From the NCBI RefSeq assembly GCF_013085255.1, contig NZ_JABFCX010000002.1, forward strand, positions 1,540,501 to 1,604,500: 64,000 bases of DNA. The letters are read 5' to 3'. This stretch comes from Parvularcula mediterranea. GTDB taxonomy: Bacteria > Pseudomonadota > Alphaproteobacteria > Caulobacterales > Parvularculaceae. Below, in pieces: positions 16,616 through 26,739 of the stretch (positions are counted from its first letter, which is position 1; each line of letters opens with the position of its first letter). The notes beneath the pieces were generated by a model. That model was given only the letters and a program-made list of their open reading frames with translations, did not search any database and was not told the origin of the DNA. The position numbers and the translations under genes were made by a program.

Positions 16616-17605
16616 TTAAGGCGCGTTTAGGCCAAGCGCCTTCAGCGCCGCCTTGTCCCAGCCCTTATCATCCGTATGGAGAGAGAAGGTGTTGGTATAA
16701 GCCCAGATGCACCACGCGATGTCGCGCTTCTCCATTTCCTCGGCCACCGCTCCCATATACTTCACCCGCTCACGGTTCTTCGCCGCGCTGTTGACGCCGA
16801 TCTCGCCTAGGAACACTCGGTGCCCCGTCGCTTCCGCGAAGGCGGCAGCCGTGTCGGCATCGCGCTTCAGGGCCTGACGCTCGTCAGTATTGCCCCAGCC
16901 GCGCTTGCCTTTGGGCATGTTTTCACCGAGCCATTCCGCACCCTGATGAGTGAACTCGAATGGGTCGTAATAGTGGAAGCTGAAGACGATGTTCTCGTCC
17001 GGCGCATCCATGTTGGTCTCGAGCGAGCGGATGCTCGACCAATTGTCGCCCATGAGAATGATGATCCGTTCGGGATCGATCTCGCGAATGCCCTTCACCG
17101 CAACGTCCTGATAGGCACGCATCAGCTCACCCTCGAGGGCGTCGCGCGGCTCATTCAGGGTCTCGTACCAGAGGCTGTCGGGCGCATCGTTGTAGTGGGT
17201 CGCGATCTGACGCCAAAGCCCCAGGAACTTGCGCGCGTAGTCCCGCGGCTCCTCCATCACCTCGTCGAAATGGTGGATGTTGAGGATGACGTTGAGGTCC
17301 ATCGCGAGGGCCGGCTCGACCAGCGCGTCGACCCGCTCGAAGAAGGCCGGGTCGATGGTGAAGGGCTCTTCGTCCGCGGCGTAGTCGTCCCAGCGCACCG
17401 GGATGCGGACCGTGTCGAAGCCGGCGGACTTGATCTTCTCAAGGTCAGCGACCGTATGCGCCCGCGCACCCCAGCTCGCGCCTTTGGGCCGCTCGAGATC
17501 GTTGCCGAGGTTTACGCACCGCTTGGCGTCATAGGCGGCGGCGATCTCCTGCGCGCCCGCGACGGCAGGGATGCTTGCGAGAAGGGCGGCGGCTAGGGCT
17601 TTCAT
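16616..17605 (-). CDS. secreted glycoside hydrolase family 5 (cellulase-like)
   Basis: Retaining beta-glycosidase, likely endo-acting on beta-1,4-glucan or a related polymer. The 329 residues have a signal peptide (cleaved about 18, VAGA-QE) and a single TIM-barrel domain. Catalytic residues are Glu152 in TLNEP (acid/base) and Glu268 in LGEIG (nucleophile). His111-His112 in LNIHHFD and a HYYDPFEFTHQG segment also fit GH5. There is no carbohydrate-binding module. The gene lies downstream of uvrC on the same strand, but a 16-base LacI-type operator in the 78-base gap suggests its own control. Exact substrate is not predictable. Confidence 0.9.
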   Translation of the reverse strand: MKALAAALLASIPAVAGAQEIAAAYDAKRCVNLGNDLERPKGASWGARAHTVADLEKIKSAGFDTVRIPVRWDDYAADEEPFTIDPAFFERVDALVEPALAMDLNVILNIHHFDEVMEEPRDYARKFLGLWRQIATHYNDAPDSLWYETLNEPRDALEGELMRAYQDVAVKGIREIDPERIIILMGDNWSSIRSLETNMDAPDENIVFSFHYYDPFEFTHQGAEWLGENMPKGKRGWGNTDERQALKRDADTAAAFAEATGHRVFLGEIGVNSAAKNRERVKYMGAVAEEMEKRDIAWCIWAYTNTFSLHTDDKGWDKAALKALGLNAP

Positions 17606-17634
17606 GGCATCTCTCCCTCAGGACTTTGCGTCCG

Positions 17635-17650
17635 TTGACAACGATATCAA
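17635..17650. promoter_or_regulatory. LacI-family-type operator upstream of the GH5 gene
   Basis: The 16-mer ttgacaacgatatcaa is an even-symmetry palindrome with a central CG, matching on both strands as TTGAyAwCGwTrTCAA. This is the typical form of a LacI/GalR-family sugar-responsive operator. It lies 30 bases upstream of the glycosidase ATG, where repression is expected. No LacI-type regulator gene is in the window. Confidence 0.6.
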
Positions 17651-17683
17651 CACGCAGGACCCGAGACTGCAAGAGAGCTGATC

Positions 17684-19606
17684 TTACCCCTGCGGGTGGA
17701 AGTGATCATAAATTCTCTGGGCTAGGCTCTCCGATATTCCGTCAACGGACATGAGGTCCTGTGCCTTCGCCCGGCTGACGCCCTTGGCGGAGCCGAAATG
17801 GTGGAGGAGGGCCTTCTTCCGTGCAGCGCCGACACCGTCGATCGCATCGAGAGGGTTCTGGCTGATCTGCTTCGTCCGCTTGGCGCGCTGGGCACCGATG
17901 GCGAACCGGTGGGCCTCATCGCGCAGGCGCTGGATGTAGTAGAGGACGGGCGAGCGCGGGGGCAGCATGAAGGCGTCCCTGCCGGGGGCGAAGATCTGCT
18001 CCGCCACAGCGCCTGCTGACCGGTCAGCCGTCTTTCCTCCGCGTGCGTCCTCACGCCGGGCCTTGGCGATGGAGATGAGCATGATCTCGCCGCCTTCGAT
18101 GTCGGGACCGACGCGGATGCCCTGATCTTCCATTGCCTGCTTGGCGGCGGAGAGCTGGCCCATGCCGCCGTCGATGACGACGAGGCCCGGCCAATCGTCC
18201 TGACCCGGAGCGCTTTCCTTGACGAGGCGGGAGAACCGGCGGGAGAGGACTTCGTTCATGGCGCCGAAGTCATCACCTCCGACGACGTCCTCGCCCTTGA
18301 TGTTGAACTTGCGGTAGCGGTTCTTCTCGAAGCCCTCTTCGCCGGAGACGATCATGGCACCGACCATTCCGGTGCCGCCAATGTGGGAGTTGTCGTAGCA
18401 CTCGACGCGGGAGGGGCTGCCGGTGAGGTCGAAGGTCTGGCAGAGGGCCTGCATCAGGCGCTTCTGGCTGGCTGTTTCCGCGAGACGGCGAGCAAGGGCC
18501 TCCCGGGCGTTGACGAGCGCCTGGCGAACGATGTCCCGCTTCTCTCCGCGCTGGGGGACGGAGACCTCGACCTTGCGACCTGCCTTGATGCCCAGGGCTT
18601 CGCCCAGAAGCTCACGGTCGGGGATTTCTTGGTTCAGCATGATGGAGCGGGGAGGCATACGGCCATCGTAGAATTGGCTGAGGAACGCGCCGAGGATGGT
18701 GGCTGGCAGCTCTTCTTTGTCCGCCTTCGGATAGTATGCGCGGGAGCCTAGGTTCTGTCCTGCGCGGAAGAAGAAGGCTTGCACGCAGCATTGTCCGCCA
18801 TCCGCGTGGACCGCGAAGACGTCGGCTTCTTCGACAGAGCCGGGGTTGATGCCCTGGCTTTCGGTAAGGTGGGCAATGGCCCTGATGCGGTCACGGAGCC
18901 TTGCAGCACGTTCGAAGTCTAGGGCCTCTGCGGCTTCTTCCATTTCCTTGGAGAGGTCGGCAGTCACCTCGCGGTTGCCGCCTCTCAGGAAGGTCGTCGC
19001 TTCACGGACGAGTTGGGCGTATTCGCGCTGGTTTACGACGCCGGTGCAGGGGGCTGCGCAGCGCTTGATCTGGTAGAGGAGGCAGGGGCGGTCCCTGTTC
19101 TCGAAGACGCTGTCATTGCAGGAGCGGAGGAGGAAGGCCTTCTGCAAAGTGTTCAGCCCACGGTTGACTGCGCCTGCGCTGGCGAAGGGGCCGAAATATT
19201 CGCCGGGGCGTTTCTGGGCGCCGCGGTGCTTGAGGATCTGCGGGAAGTCGTGGTCCTTGGCGACGAGGATCGAGGCGAAGCTCTTATCATCGCGCATCAG
19301 CACATTGTACCGTGGACGGAGCTGTTTGATGAGGTTCGCTTCGAGAAGGAGCGCCTCGGTTTCGGTATCCGTGACCACGAACTCCATGGCCACCGTCTCG
19401 GTGATCATGCGGGCGATGCGGTTCGTGTGGCCGTTGAGGGTCGCGTAGTTGGAGACCCTGGCCTTCAGGTTCTTGGCCTTGCCGACATAGAGGACCTGCT
19501 CCTCTTCGCCGAACATGCGGTAGACCCCGGGCCGCGTCGGCAGACGCTGCACCTGGTCTGCGATCAGCTCATGGCCGCGCAGGGGTCTTCCGAGTTGGTC
19601 GCTCAT
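17684..19606 (-). CDS. uvrC: excinuclease ABC subunit C
   Basis: Makes the dual incision in nucleotide excision repair together with UvrA and UvrB. The 640-residue protein has the GIY-YIG nuclease domain (RPGVYRMF...[14 protein letters not shown]), a UVR motif (about residue 200, [21 protein letters not shown]), the RNase H-like C-terminal nuclease region ([32 protein letters not shown]) and a helix-hairpin-helix end ([15 protein letters not shown]). ATG at 19606 is used; a TTG six codons upstream is an alternative. It is 54 bases downstream of the RND permease stop on the same strand. Confidence 0.96.
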   Translation of the reverse strand: MSDQLGRPLRGHELIADQVQRLPTRPGVYRMFGEEEQVLYVGKAKNLKARVSNYATLNGHTNRIARMITETVAMEFVVTDTETEALLLEANLIKQLRPRYNVLMRDDKSFASILVAKDHDFPQILKHRGAQKRPGEYFGPFASAGAVNRGLNTLQKAFLLRSCNDSVFENRDRPCLLYQIKRCAAPCTGVVNQREYAQLVREATTFLRGGNREVTADLSKEMEEAAEALDFERAARLRDRIRAIAHLTESQGINPGSVEEADVFAVHADGGQCCVQAFFFRAGQNLGSRAYYPKADKEELPATILGAFLSQFYDGRMPPRSIMLNQEIPDRELLGEALGIKAGRKVEVSVPQRGEKRDIVRQALVNAREALARRLAETASQKRLMQALCQTFDLTGSPSRVECYDNSHIGGTGMVGAMIVSGEEGFEKNRYRKFNIKGEDVVGGDDFGAMNEVLSRRFSRLVKESAPGQDDWPGLVVIDGGMGQLSAAKQAMEDQGIRVGPDIEGGEIMLISIAKARREDARGGKTADRSAGAVAEQIFAPGRDAFMLPPRSPVLYYIQRLRDEAHRFAIGAQRAKRTKQISQNPLDAIDGVGAARKKALLHHFGSAKGVSRAKAQDLMSVDGISESLAQRIYDHFHPQG

Positions 19607-19660
19607 CCTATCCGCCGGTATCAAGGGATTCCGGCGTTTAGCGAAGGCAATCGGCGGTAA

Positions 19661-22600
19661 CTAGCCCGCCTTGGCTAAATCCTTGTCACCCATGCTCTTC
19701 ACCTTGCGGCGGATGAACTCACCCGCCTGCTTGGTGCGGCGCTTGGCCCGAAAGTGGAGCATGGCCATGGCCGGGACGACGAACATCAGGACCACGGTGC
19801 CGAAGAGGATACCGAAGCCGAGCGACACGGCCGTTGGCTTGAGGAAGGCGGCCTGCACGGACTGCTCGAGGACAATCGGCGTCACCCCGAGGAAGGTGGT
19901 GAGCGAGGTCAGGATAATGGGGCGGAAGCGCTCGATCGCGGCATCGGTGATGGCTTTGCCGACCTCGATCCCTTTCTCGAGCTTTTCATTGATGAAATCG
20001 ACCATCAGGAGGGCGTCGTTGATGATGACCCCTGAGAGACCGATGATCCCGAAGATCGACAGGAGGCTGATTTGCAGGCCAAGGAGCGCGTGGCCCCAGA
20101 AGGCGCCGATCAAGCCGAAGGGGATGACCGACAGCACGATGAAGGGCTGGGTGTAGCTCCTGAACGCCAGTGCCAGGAGCGCGTAGATGCAGAACATGGC
20201 GAGGACGAAGTTCCTGAGGAGCGCGGGCAGGGCGCGAGCCTGCTCTTCCTGTTCGCCCGCCGGGGAGACCGAAACGCCGGGATAGTCCGCAGCGATTTCA
20301 GCCCATGCCGGGCCGAGGATGGCCTGGGTCACGGCGCCGCCTGTGGTCACAGCATCGTCGACGTCGCTCGAGATGACGAAGACGCGCTCGCCATTGATCC
20401 TTGTGATGGAAGCTGGTGCCTGACCGATGGAGATGTCGGCGACGGCGCTTATCGGGACGGAGACGTCACCGAGGATGATGCGCTGTTTCTTGACGTCCTC
20501 GATCGTCCGGCGCTCGTCTTCTGGGAGGCGTACACGGACTTCGATCTCTTCGCGGTCCCTCTGGATACGGACGGCTTCGGCACCGAAGAAGGCTGCACGG
20601 ACGCTGCGGGCCACGGTCTGGAGATCCACGCCATAGGAGGCGGCCTCGGGCAGGAGGCTGATCTGCACCTCGCCCGTGGTCCGTGAGCGGTCGTCGGTGG
20701 CGTCGAAGACGCCGGGGATGGCTTCGAGCTTCTTGCGCAGCTTGCCGACCACTTCGCGGGCCTTGGCATCGTCATCGGAGGCCACCTGCACTTGGACAGG
20801 GAGGCCGCCGGCCACGAGGTCGTAGGAGAAGGTGAGGGTCTGCGCGCCCGGGATACGCCCCGTGGCATCGCGCCAGCGCCGTTCAAACTCTGGTGCCGTG
20901 AACTTGCGGACGGCTGCGTCCTGAAGGCGGACCTCGATGAAGGCGTAGTTGGCCGCAGCGCCGCCCGAGGTCGTGACATTGCCCACATCGGTGTTCGAAG
21001 TTTTCTGGCCAAGGGACCAGAAGACGTTCTCGATGATGTCTTCAACTGGCGTGCCGGTACGCTCGGAGATTTCCTGAGCGGCAACTTGCGCTGCGTCGAG
21101 GATCTGCTCGACCGAGCCGATTGTCTGGGTTTCCGAGGCGGCTTCCGCGAGCTTCAGTTCTCCGGTGACGAAGTTGCCTTCGATTTCGGGGAAGAAGATC
21201 GTCGTGATGACCCCGCCGGAGAAGAGGCCGAAGGTGGCGATCAGTGCACCGAGGGAAAAGAACGCGGTGGCGAGAGGTTTGTAGACCGCGAACTGGATCG
21301 CGGGCTTCAGCCTGTTGGCCGAGAAATGGTCGAGCTTGCGCGCCACCCAGTTCCTGAGCGGATCGGCATAGCGACGGATGGAGAGCTTTCCCGGCGGCCG
21401 GTCGTGAAGGTGGCTCAGGTGCTTGGGCAGGATGTAGAAGCTCTCGATCAGCGACAGGACGAGGACCGCTGACACAACGAAGGCGATGTCACCGATGAAC
21501 TGACCGACCGTGGACGGAACGAACATCAGGGGCAGGAAGGCCGCGACAGTGGTCGAAACCGAGAAGAAGACCGGCGGCGCCACGCGGATGGTGCCGCGCT
21601 TGGCGGCCTGCTTGGGGTCTTCCTCGCCGTCCTCGACGGTGGCGTAGATGTTCTCGCCCACGACGATGGCGTCATCGACCACGATGCCGATGGCGAGGAT
21701 GAAGCCGAAGAGCGAGAGCTGGTTGATAGCGATGCCTGCGGCGGCCATCGGGATGAAGACACCCATGAAGCTGATCGCAACGCCGACGCCGACCCAGAAG
21801 GCGACGCGGACATCGAGGAACAGGAGAAGGATCACGAAGATCAGGATGAAACCGATCAGGCCGTTCTTGACGAGAAGGTCGACACGGTCGCGCAGGTTGC
21901 TCGCCTGCTCCCAAAGGATCTGCGCCTCGACGCCGGGGGGCATATAGGATTGGGCTTCGTCCACGGCCTTGGTGACCGCGTCCATCATCTCGAAGACCTT
22001 CTCGTCCCCGACCCGGATGATGTTGAGCGCCACGGCTGGCTGGCCATTGAGGCGCATGAAGTAGGGGTTCTCGGATAGCCCGTCCCGGACGTCGGCGATC
22101 TCGCCGAGGAGGACCGGAGCCTGCTCTTCTGAGGTGAGAATGGTGATCTTCTCGAACTCTTCGCCGATCTCGGCTTCGCCCAAGGTCCTGACGAGGAAAC
22201 GCGAGCGCTCATCCTCGATCTCGCCGCCGGACAGCTCCAGCGACCGTGCACGGATGGTCGACGCGATCTGGTCGAGGGAGAGGCCCAGCGCCTCAAGCCT
22301 TGCCGAAGGGATCGTGATGTCGATCAGATATTCCTGGATGCCCGCGATCTCCACCCGGCTGATGGCTGGAGAGGAGATGATCTGACTGCGGAGATCGTCG
22401 GCGAGCTTCTTGAGCTCTGCCGGGTCGCGGCTGCCTGAGACAGTGAGCTGCGCGATGGTCTCGTTGGATTCGAGCTCTGAAATCTGGGGCTCTTCGGCGG
22501 CTTCGGGGAAGACCGTGATCTGGTTGACGGCGTTGCGGACGTCGTTGGCGATCTCTGCCGTGTCCGCGCCAAAGTCGAGCTGGACGACAATGTTGGCGAC

Positions 22601-22864
22601 GTTCTCCGCCGCCAGTCCGTTGATCTTGCGAACGCCGTCGAGGCCCTGAACCTGCTCTTCGATCGGTTCGACGATCCCTTCCTCCACCTCCTCGGGCGAT
22701 GCGCCGGGATAGGGGACGGTGATGTTGACCGTGTAGGGATCAACGTCGGGGAACAGCCTGACGGTAAGGCTGCGTGCACTGACGAGCCCTGCCGCGACGA
22801 GGAAGATCGCGAGGAGATTCGCCGCAACACGGCTGTCGATGAACCAACGGATGAGCTTGTTCAT
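19661..22864 (-). CDS. RND efflux permease (AcrB/HAE-type)
   Basis: Proton-driven inner-membrane pump of 1067 residues, twelve TM segments expected, expelling lipophilic compounds or metals through a tripartite system. The N-terminus MNKLIRWFIDSRVAANLL and pore segment VPYPGASPEEVEEGIV are family-typical. The TM4 proton-relay motif GIVVDDAIVVGEN carries the Asp-Asp pair. A C-terminal copy of the permease half includes GVIINDALLMVDFINE. Sequence features are closer to the general HAE/multidrug group than to the CzcA metal group; substrate unknown. It is three bases after the adaptor gene. Confidence 0.92.
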   Translation of the reverse strand: MNKLIRWFIDSRVAANLLAIFLVAAGLVSARSLTVRLFPDVDPYTVNITVPYPGASPEEVEEGIVEPIEEQVQGLDGVRKINGLAAENVANIVVQLDFGADTAEIANDVRNAVNQITVFPEAAEEPQISELESNETIAQLTVSGSRDPAELKKLADDLRSQIISSPAISRVEIAGIQEYLIDITIPSARLEALGLSLDQIASTIRARSLELSGGEIEDERSRFLVRTLGEAEIGEEFEKITILTSEEQAPVLLGEIADVRDGLSENPYFMRLNGQPAVALNIIRVGDEKVFEMMDAVTKAVDEAQSYMPPGVEAQILWEQASNLRDRVDLLVKNGLIGFILIFVILLLFLDVRVAFWVGVGVAISFMGVFIPMAAAGIAINQLSLFGFILAIGIVVDDAIVVGENIYATVEDGEEDPKQAAKRGTIRVAPPVFFSVSTTVAAFLPLMFVPSTVGQFIGDIAFVVSAVLVLSLIESFYILPKHLSHLHDRPPGKLSIRRYADPLRNWVARKLDHFSANRLKPAIQFAVYKPLATAFFSLGALIATFGLFSGGVITTIFFPEIEGNFVTGELKLAEAASETQTIGSVEQILDAAQVAAQEISERTGTPVEDIIENVFWSLGQKTSNTDVGNVTTSGGAAANYAFIEVRLQDAAVRKFTAPEFERRWRDATGRIPGAQTLTFSYDLVAGGLPVQVQVASDDDAKAREVVGKLRKKLEAIPGVFDATDDRSRTTGEVQISLLPEAASYGVDLQTVARSVRAAFFGAEAVRIQRDREEIEVRVRLPEDERRTIEDVKKQRIILGDVSVPISAVADISIGQAPASITRINGERVFVISSDVDDAVTTGGAVTQAILGPAWAEIAADYPGVSVSPAGEQEEQARALPALLRNFVLAMFCIYALLALAFRSYTQPFIVLSVIPFGLIGAFWGHALLGLQISLLSIFGIIGLSGVIINDALLMVDFINEKLEKGIEVGKAITDAAIERFRPIILTSLTTFLGVTPIVLEQSVQAAFLKPTAVSLGFGILFGTVVLMFVVPAMAMLHFRAKRRTKQAGEFIRRKVKSMGDKDLAKAG

Positions 22865-22867
22865 GGA

Positions 22868-24052
22868 TCAGGCGCCGCTTTCGTCCTGCTCGGAGGCGAT
22901 CTCGACGCGGATGCCTTCGGCCTCTTCGGTGAGGGCGGTGAGGACGAGCCGCTCATCGGTCAGGTCGGTGGTGGTCCTGAAGATGACCTCTTCGCCGGTG
23001 CGCTTGAGGGGCGTGACATCGACCTTCGCGAGGCGCTGCTCTGCGTCGAGGATCCAGACGAAGCTCTCACGCCTCACCGAACCGAGGGGTGCGGAGAAGA
23101 GGAGGCCCTCGCTCTCTGCGGGGATCTCGACCGTCACGTAGTCGTTGGCGAAGACGGACGCTCCGTTGTCGGAGGAGAAGGCGTCGGGGACTTCGATGAC
23201 GACGGGCACGGTGCGGCTGCGCTCATCAACGGCGGTGCCGAAGCGTTTGAGGTTGCCGGTGAGGGTGGCGGTGGAGGCGCTGGCCCTGCCGGGAGTGACC
23301 TGGACCTTGAGGCTGTCGCCCATGCGGCGGGATGCCCGGCGGACGGCGTCTGCGTCGGTGGGGCGGAGGCCCACGACGATTTCGGCTGCGCCGGTGTCGT
23401 AGATCCGCGCGGCGGCCATGCCGGGCTGGACGAAGCGGCCAAGCGCGACTGTTTCTGAGATGACCGAGGCGTCGAAGGGGGCGGAGACCTGCGTGTCGTC
23501 GAGGCGCTTCCTTGCCATCGTGAGGGCAGCGCGGCTCTGGCCGACGCGGGCTTTTGCCGAGGCGAGGGCTGCGTCGGACTGCTGGCGGCGGGCTTCTGCG
23601 GTGGCGCCGATTTCTGCGAGGCGCTGCTGGCGGGCGGCTTCGGCCTTGGAGCGTTCGAGCTCGGCTTCGGCTGCCGCTAGGTCTGCGACGGCGCGCTGGA
23701 GGTCGGCTTCGAAGGTACGCGGGTCGATGCGGAACATCAGCTCCCCAGCTTCGAAGCTGCCGCCGGGTTCAAGTTTGGGTGAGACTTCGACCACCTTGCC
23801 GGAGATTTCAGGCACGACGTCGATCACGGCGCGGGGGCGCAGGAAGCCCTCTTCCACGACGGTGAGGCTCTCGACCTTCGTGGCCGAGACGGTCTCGATG
23901 AGGGGGAGTGTCTCCTCGCGGGGCTCGCGCGCATTGTCGCGGGCCTTGGCGATCTCCCCGGCGATGACATTGATGGCGATCCCTACGCCTAGCGCGATTG
24001 CGCCAATCAGGAGCCAACGCTTACCGCCACCCGCGGTGTCCGACGTGCTCAT
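22868..24052 (-). CDS. RND periplasmic adaptor (membrane fusion protein)
   Basis: Links the RND permease to the outer-membrane channel. The 394-residue product has an N-terminal signal anchor (about 14-32). Lipoyl half-motifs flank a coiled-coil hairpin rich in Ala, Glu and Arg (LAAAEAELERSKAEAARQQRLAEIGATAEA). Beta-barrel and membrane-proximal domains follow. The order adaptor then permease on the minus strand, with the outer-membrane factor starting 82 bases away on the other strand, indicates one pump under a shared control region. No repressor gene is adjacent. Confidence 0.92.
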   Translation of the reverse strand: MSTSDTAGGGKRWLLIGAIALGVGIAINVIAGEIAKARDNAREPREETLPLIETVSATKVESLTVVEEGFLRPRAVIDVVPEISGKVVEVSPKLEPGGSFEAGELMFRIDPRTFEADLQRAVADLAAAEAELERSKAEAARQQRLAEIGATAEARRQQSDAALASAKARVGQSRAALTMARKRLDDTQVSAPFDASVISETVALGRFVQPGMAAARIYDTGAAEIVVGLRPTDADAVRRASRRMGDSLKVQVTPGRASASTATLTGNLKRFGTAVDERSRTVPVVIEVPDAFSSDNGASVFANDYVTVEIPAESEGLLFSAPLGSVRRESFVWILDAEQRLAKVDVTPLKRTGEEVIFRTTTDLTDERLVLTALTEEAEGIRVEIASEQDESGA

Positions 24053-24134
24053 ATTCAGTGGTCCTCTTGCGGGCTCAACCTACCCTTACCAAACCGATGC
24101 TAGGGACCGGTAAAAGATCGGGGGCAAAGCGCCA

Positions 24135-25592
24135 ATGAGACTCCATTTATATCTACTATGCGCCGCGTCACTCTCGGGATGCATCGCCGTGGGGCCGCGT
24201 TACGACGCACCCTCTCCCGATGGTGTGCAGGAGGGGTACGTCTACGAAGACCGCCCCGTTTATAAGCCCTCGCGAGACGAGGAGCATAACCCGCTGTGGT
24301 GGCAGGCTTTCTCCGATCCGAGGATCGGGGAAATGGTGGCCATCGCGCGGGCGGAGAACCGCGACCTGCGGGCTGCGTTCTACCGCCTCGAAGCGGCTGA
24401 TGCGCGGGCGGGAGCCGCGCGTCGCGCGCTTCTGCCGCAAGGTGCCACGAGTTTCGCCATCACCCGGCAGCAGCAGGCCCAGGCGGCCTTTGCAGGCTTT
24501 GCCGGTGGGGGCGATGGTCCGCAGGGCGGGAATGCTCCGCCGCCGGACAACCCTGAGTTTACGATTTACAACGCCCAGCAGCAGGTAAGCTGGGAAGTCG
24601 ATCTCTTCGGCCGCCTCCGCCGTCAGGCGCAGGGAGCCTCCGCGCGGGCCGAGCAGCAGGCTGAGCTGCTGGTTGATTCAGAGCGGCTGATCACAGCTCA
24701 GACGGTCGATACGTTCCTGACCCTCGTCGAGGCGCTGAACCGCAGGCGTGTGGCCCTCGACAATCTCGCGCTGCAGGAGCGCTCGCTGGTTCTCGTCGAG
24801 CAGCTCTACGACCTTGGCGAGATCCCGGAGCTCGATGTCCTGCGCCAGAAGACCCTCGTGGCGTCTACCGCTGCACAGGTGAAGCAGGTGGAGAACGCAG
24901 CCGCGGACGGTACAGCAGCCATATCCCTCATCCTCGGGATGACGGTGCCTGAGTTCCTAGCACGGTTCCCGGACCTGGTGGATGAAGAGGTGGCGCCTGA
25001 GCTGCCGACGGCTGATCCGGTGGTTGCGCTGATCCGTCCGTCGGAGGTGCTCCGTAGGCGTCCTGATGTCAGGGCGGCTGAGCGGGCATTGGCCGCGGAG
25101 ACGTATGATATTGGCGTCGCCACCGCCGATCTCTTCCCGCAAGTCAATCTGACGGGATCGGGGAGCCTGACGGCTCTCGATTTTGCAGGGCTTGGTGAGG
25201 ATGATGCGGTTGGTTACTCCGTAGGCCCGCAGATCAGCTGGAGGCTGTTGAGCTATCCGCAGATCCTCAAGCAGCGGGCTGCTGCCAAGGCGGAAGCCGG
25301 GGCTGCGCTGGCGCAGTATGAGCAGGCGGTCCTCCGTGCGCTGACCGAGACGGACCGGGCGCTAGCGCTCCATACCGGGGCGGTGGAGCAGGCGGTGATC
25401 CTGACCGGCGCGGAGAACGCTGCCGTGCGCTCAGCCGAGCTGGTCGAGGCGCGCTACAGGGAAGGGGCGGACAGCCTCCTGACCCTCCTCGATGCCCAGA
25501 GAACGGCGCTTTCGACCCAAGACCAGGCAGTTTCTGCCCGGATCGCCGCGCTCAGGACCCGCGTGCAGATCCACCGGGTTCTGGCTGACTAA
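24135..25592 (+). CDS. NodT-family outer-membrane efflux lipoprotein
   Basis: TolC-like channel of an RND pump. The 485 residues begin with a lipoprotein signal ending LSGC (lipidated Cys about 16) and the NodT N-terminal start IAVGPRYDAP. Two homologous outer-membrane-efflux repeats follow; QVSWEVDLFGRLRRQ and LRRRPDVRAAERALAAETYDIGVATADLFPQ are the characteristic family blocks. Divergent from the adaptor and permease genes. Its TAA stop overlaps the stop of the convergent VPLPA-CTERM gene, leaving no room for a separate terminator. Confidence 0.92.
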   Translation: MRLHLYLLCAASLSGCIAVGPRYDAPSPDGVQEGYVYEDRPVYKPSRDEEHNPLWWQAFSDPRIGEMVAIARAENRDLRAAFYRLEAADARAGAARRALLPQGATSFAITRQQQAQAAFAGFAGGGDGPQGGNAPPPDNPEFTIYNAQQQVSWEVDLFGRLRRQAQGASARAEQQAELLVDSERLITAQTVDTFLTLVEALNRRRVALDNLALQERSLVLVEQLYDLGEIPELDVLRQKTLVASTAAQVKQVENAAADGTAAISLILGMTVPEFLARFPDLVDEEVAPELPTADPVVALIRPSEVLRRRPDVRAAERALAAETYDIGVATADLFPQVNLTGSGSLTALDFAGLGEDDAVGYSVGPQISWRLLSYPQILKQRAAAKAEAGAALAQYEQAVLRALTETDRALALHTGAVEQAVILTGAENAAVRSAELVEARYREGADSLLTLLDAQRTALSTQDQAVSARIAALRTRVQIHRVLAD

Positions 25593-26281
25593 GCCTTCCG
25601 TCTGCGGAGGAAGAGGAGCCCTGCTGCGAAGAGCGGGAGGGCGCCTGGCACCGGGATGGCGCTGCCAGGACGGTAGCTGAGATCATCGAAGAAGGTGCTG
25701 TCGATGGCTGCGTTTCCGGGGCCGTCATAGATGATGTAGGCGATGAGGCTGCCTAGCCCCGTCGCGTCGATGCCCCAGAAGGCCGAGCCACCTTCGCCGA
25801 CTTGAGGGACGATCACCGTCTCGAGGAGTGATCCGTCGGCGGCGTAAGCGCTGAGGCGGCCTGTCGAGAAGTCGTTATCAATGATCTGCATACCGACGGC
25901 TGCAACAGCGTCGGTGAAGTCGATCCTGATGTCGGCTACGTTCTGGCCGTTGTTCGCCGGGCCGAGGAAGAGGCCGCCGGAGGTGTAGTTCGGCGAGCTC
26001 GATGGGGAGCCGCCGCCGCCGACCGTGTTCAGGACCTTCATGTCGTCCTCGAACCGGCCCGAGGCATCGGCGGCATCGGTGGTGTTGAGGGTGCCGATCT
26101 CGTCTTCGGAGGAGAAAACAAGCCCTGTGATCTGGGTCGAAAGATCCGTGTTGGGCGCAAGGCTGTCAAAGTCGATGACCACGTCGCTGGAGCCTGAAAA
26201 GAAGCTCTGTGACGTGATGGGCGCGGCGCTGGCTGCGCCGGTGAGTGCTGTGGCGGCTGCCAGAATGGCGAGTGTGCGCAT
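25589..26281 (-). CDS. secreted protein with VPLPA-type C-terminal sorting signal
   Basis: Exported protein of 230 residues. A signal peptide (about 1-20, ending ASA) comes first, then a beta-rich domain with Gly/Ser-rich and Asp-rich strands and no recognised catalytic residues. The tail is IPVPGALPLF, a short hydrophobic helix and RRRKA, the tripartite PEP-CTERM-like layout (VPxPA variant) processed by an exosortase. No exosortase is in the window. The ATG at 26281 is chosen because it starts the signal peptide; the frame is open 70 codons upstream into non-coding-looking sequence. Function unknown, probably surface or matrix. Confidence 0.8.
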   Translation of the reverse strand: MRTLAILAAATALTGAASAAPITSQSFFSGSSDVVIDFDSLAPNTDLSTQITGLVFSSEDEIGTLNTTDAADASGRFEDDMKVLNTVGGGGSPSSSPNYTSGGLFLGPANNGQNVADIRIDFTDAVAAVGMQIIDNDFSTGRLSAYAADGSLLETVIVPQVGEGGSAFWGIDATGLGSLIAYIIYDGPGNAAIDSTFFDDLSYRPGSAIPVPGALPLFAAGLLFLRRRKA

Positions 26282-26739
26282 GGTTTGTTTTCCCCTCATC
26301 CCCTTGCTCACGCGATCGTAAGAATTGTTAACCGTGAAGCCAAGCGCGAGGCGCAGCTGCGCAGCGTTAAGGGGCGGCCTGCTTTTCGGGGCAGCCGCTT
26401 GATGGGTCGCGGGGGCTGGAGCGGGCGGTCGGCAACGCTTCAGTGGTAATGTGTGTGGCGCGCGTCGCGCCCGCTCCCGGTGTCTTGGCAAGGGGCCGGG
26501 TCCGCGGGGCGCTAGGGGAAGGCACCCGGCGGCTCAGCACTTGAAGCCCTTGTCGTCAGGCTGGCTCTTCGGGACCGGGAGGCGCCTTCTCGCCCGCCCC
26601 GGCCCGCAGGGTGTCAGCCCTGCCCATCCTATCCGAACACCGCCCCTCCGCCGTCCCTGACGACCGGTCCGCCCGCGAATGCGGAGGGGAACGTGGGGGG
26701 ATTGTGGGGGAGGGTTGGAGGTGGGGGGATAAGTTTGTG

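Noticed and set aside
24053-24134. Possible operator ttacc...ggtaa between the RND adaptor and the outer-membrane factor genes
   Set aside because: Only five matching bases per arm with 18 between; not distinguishable from chance.
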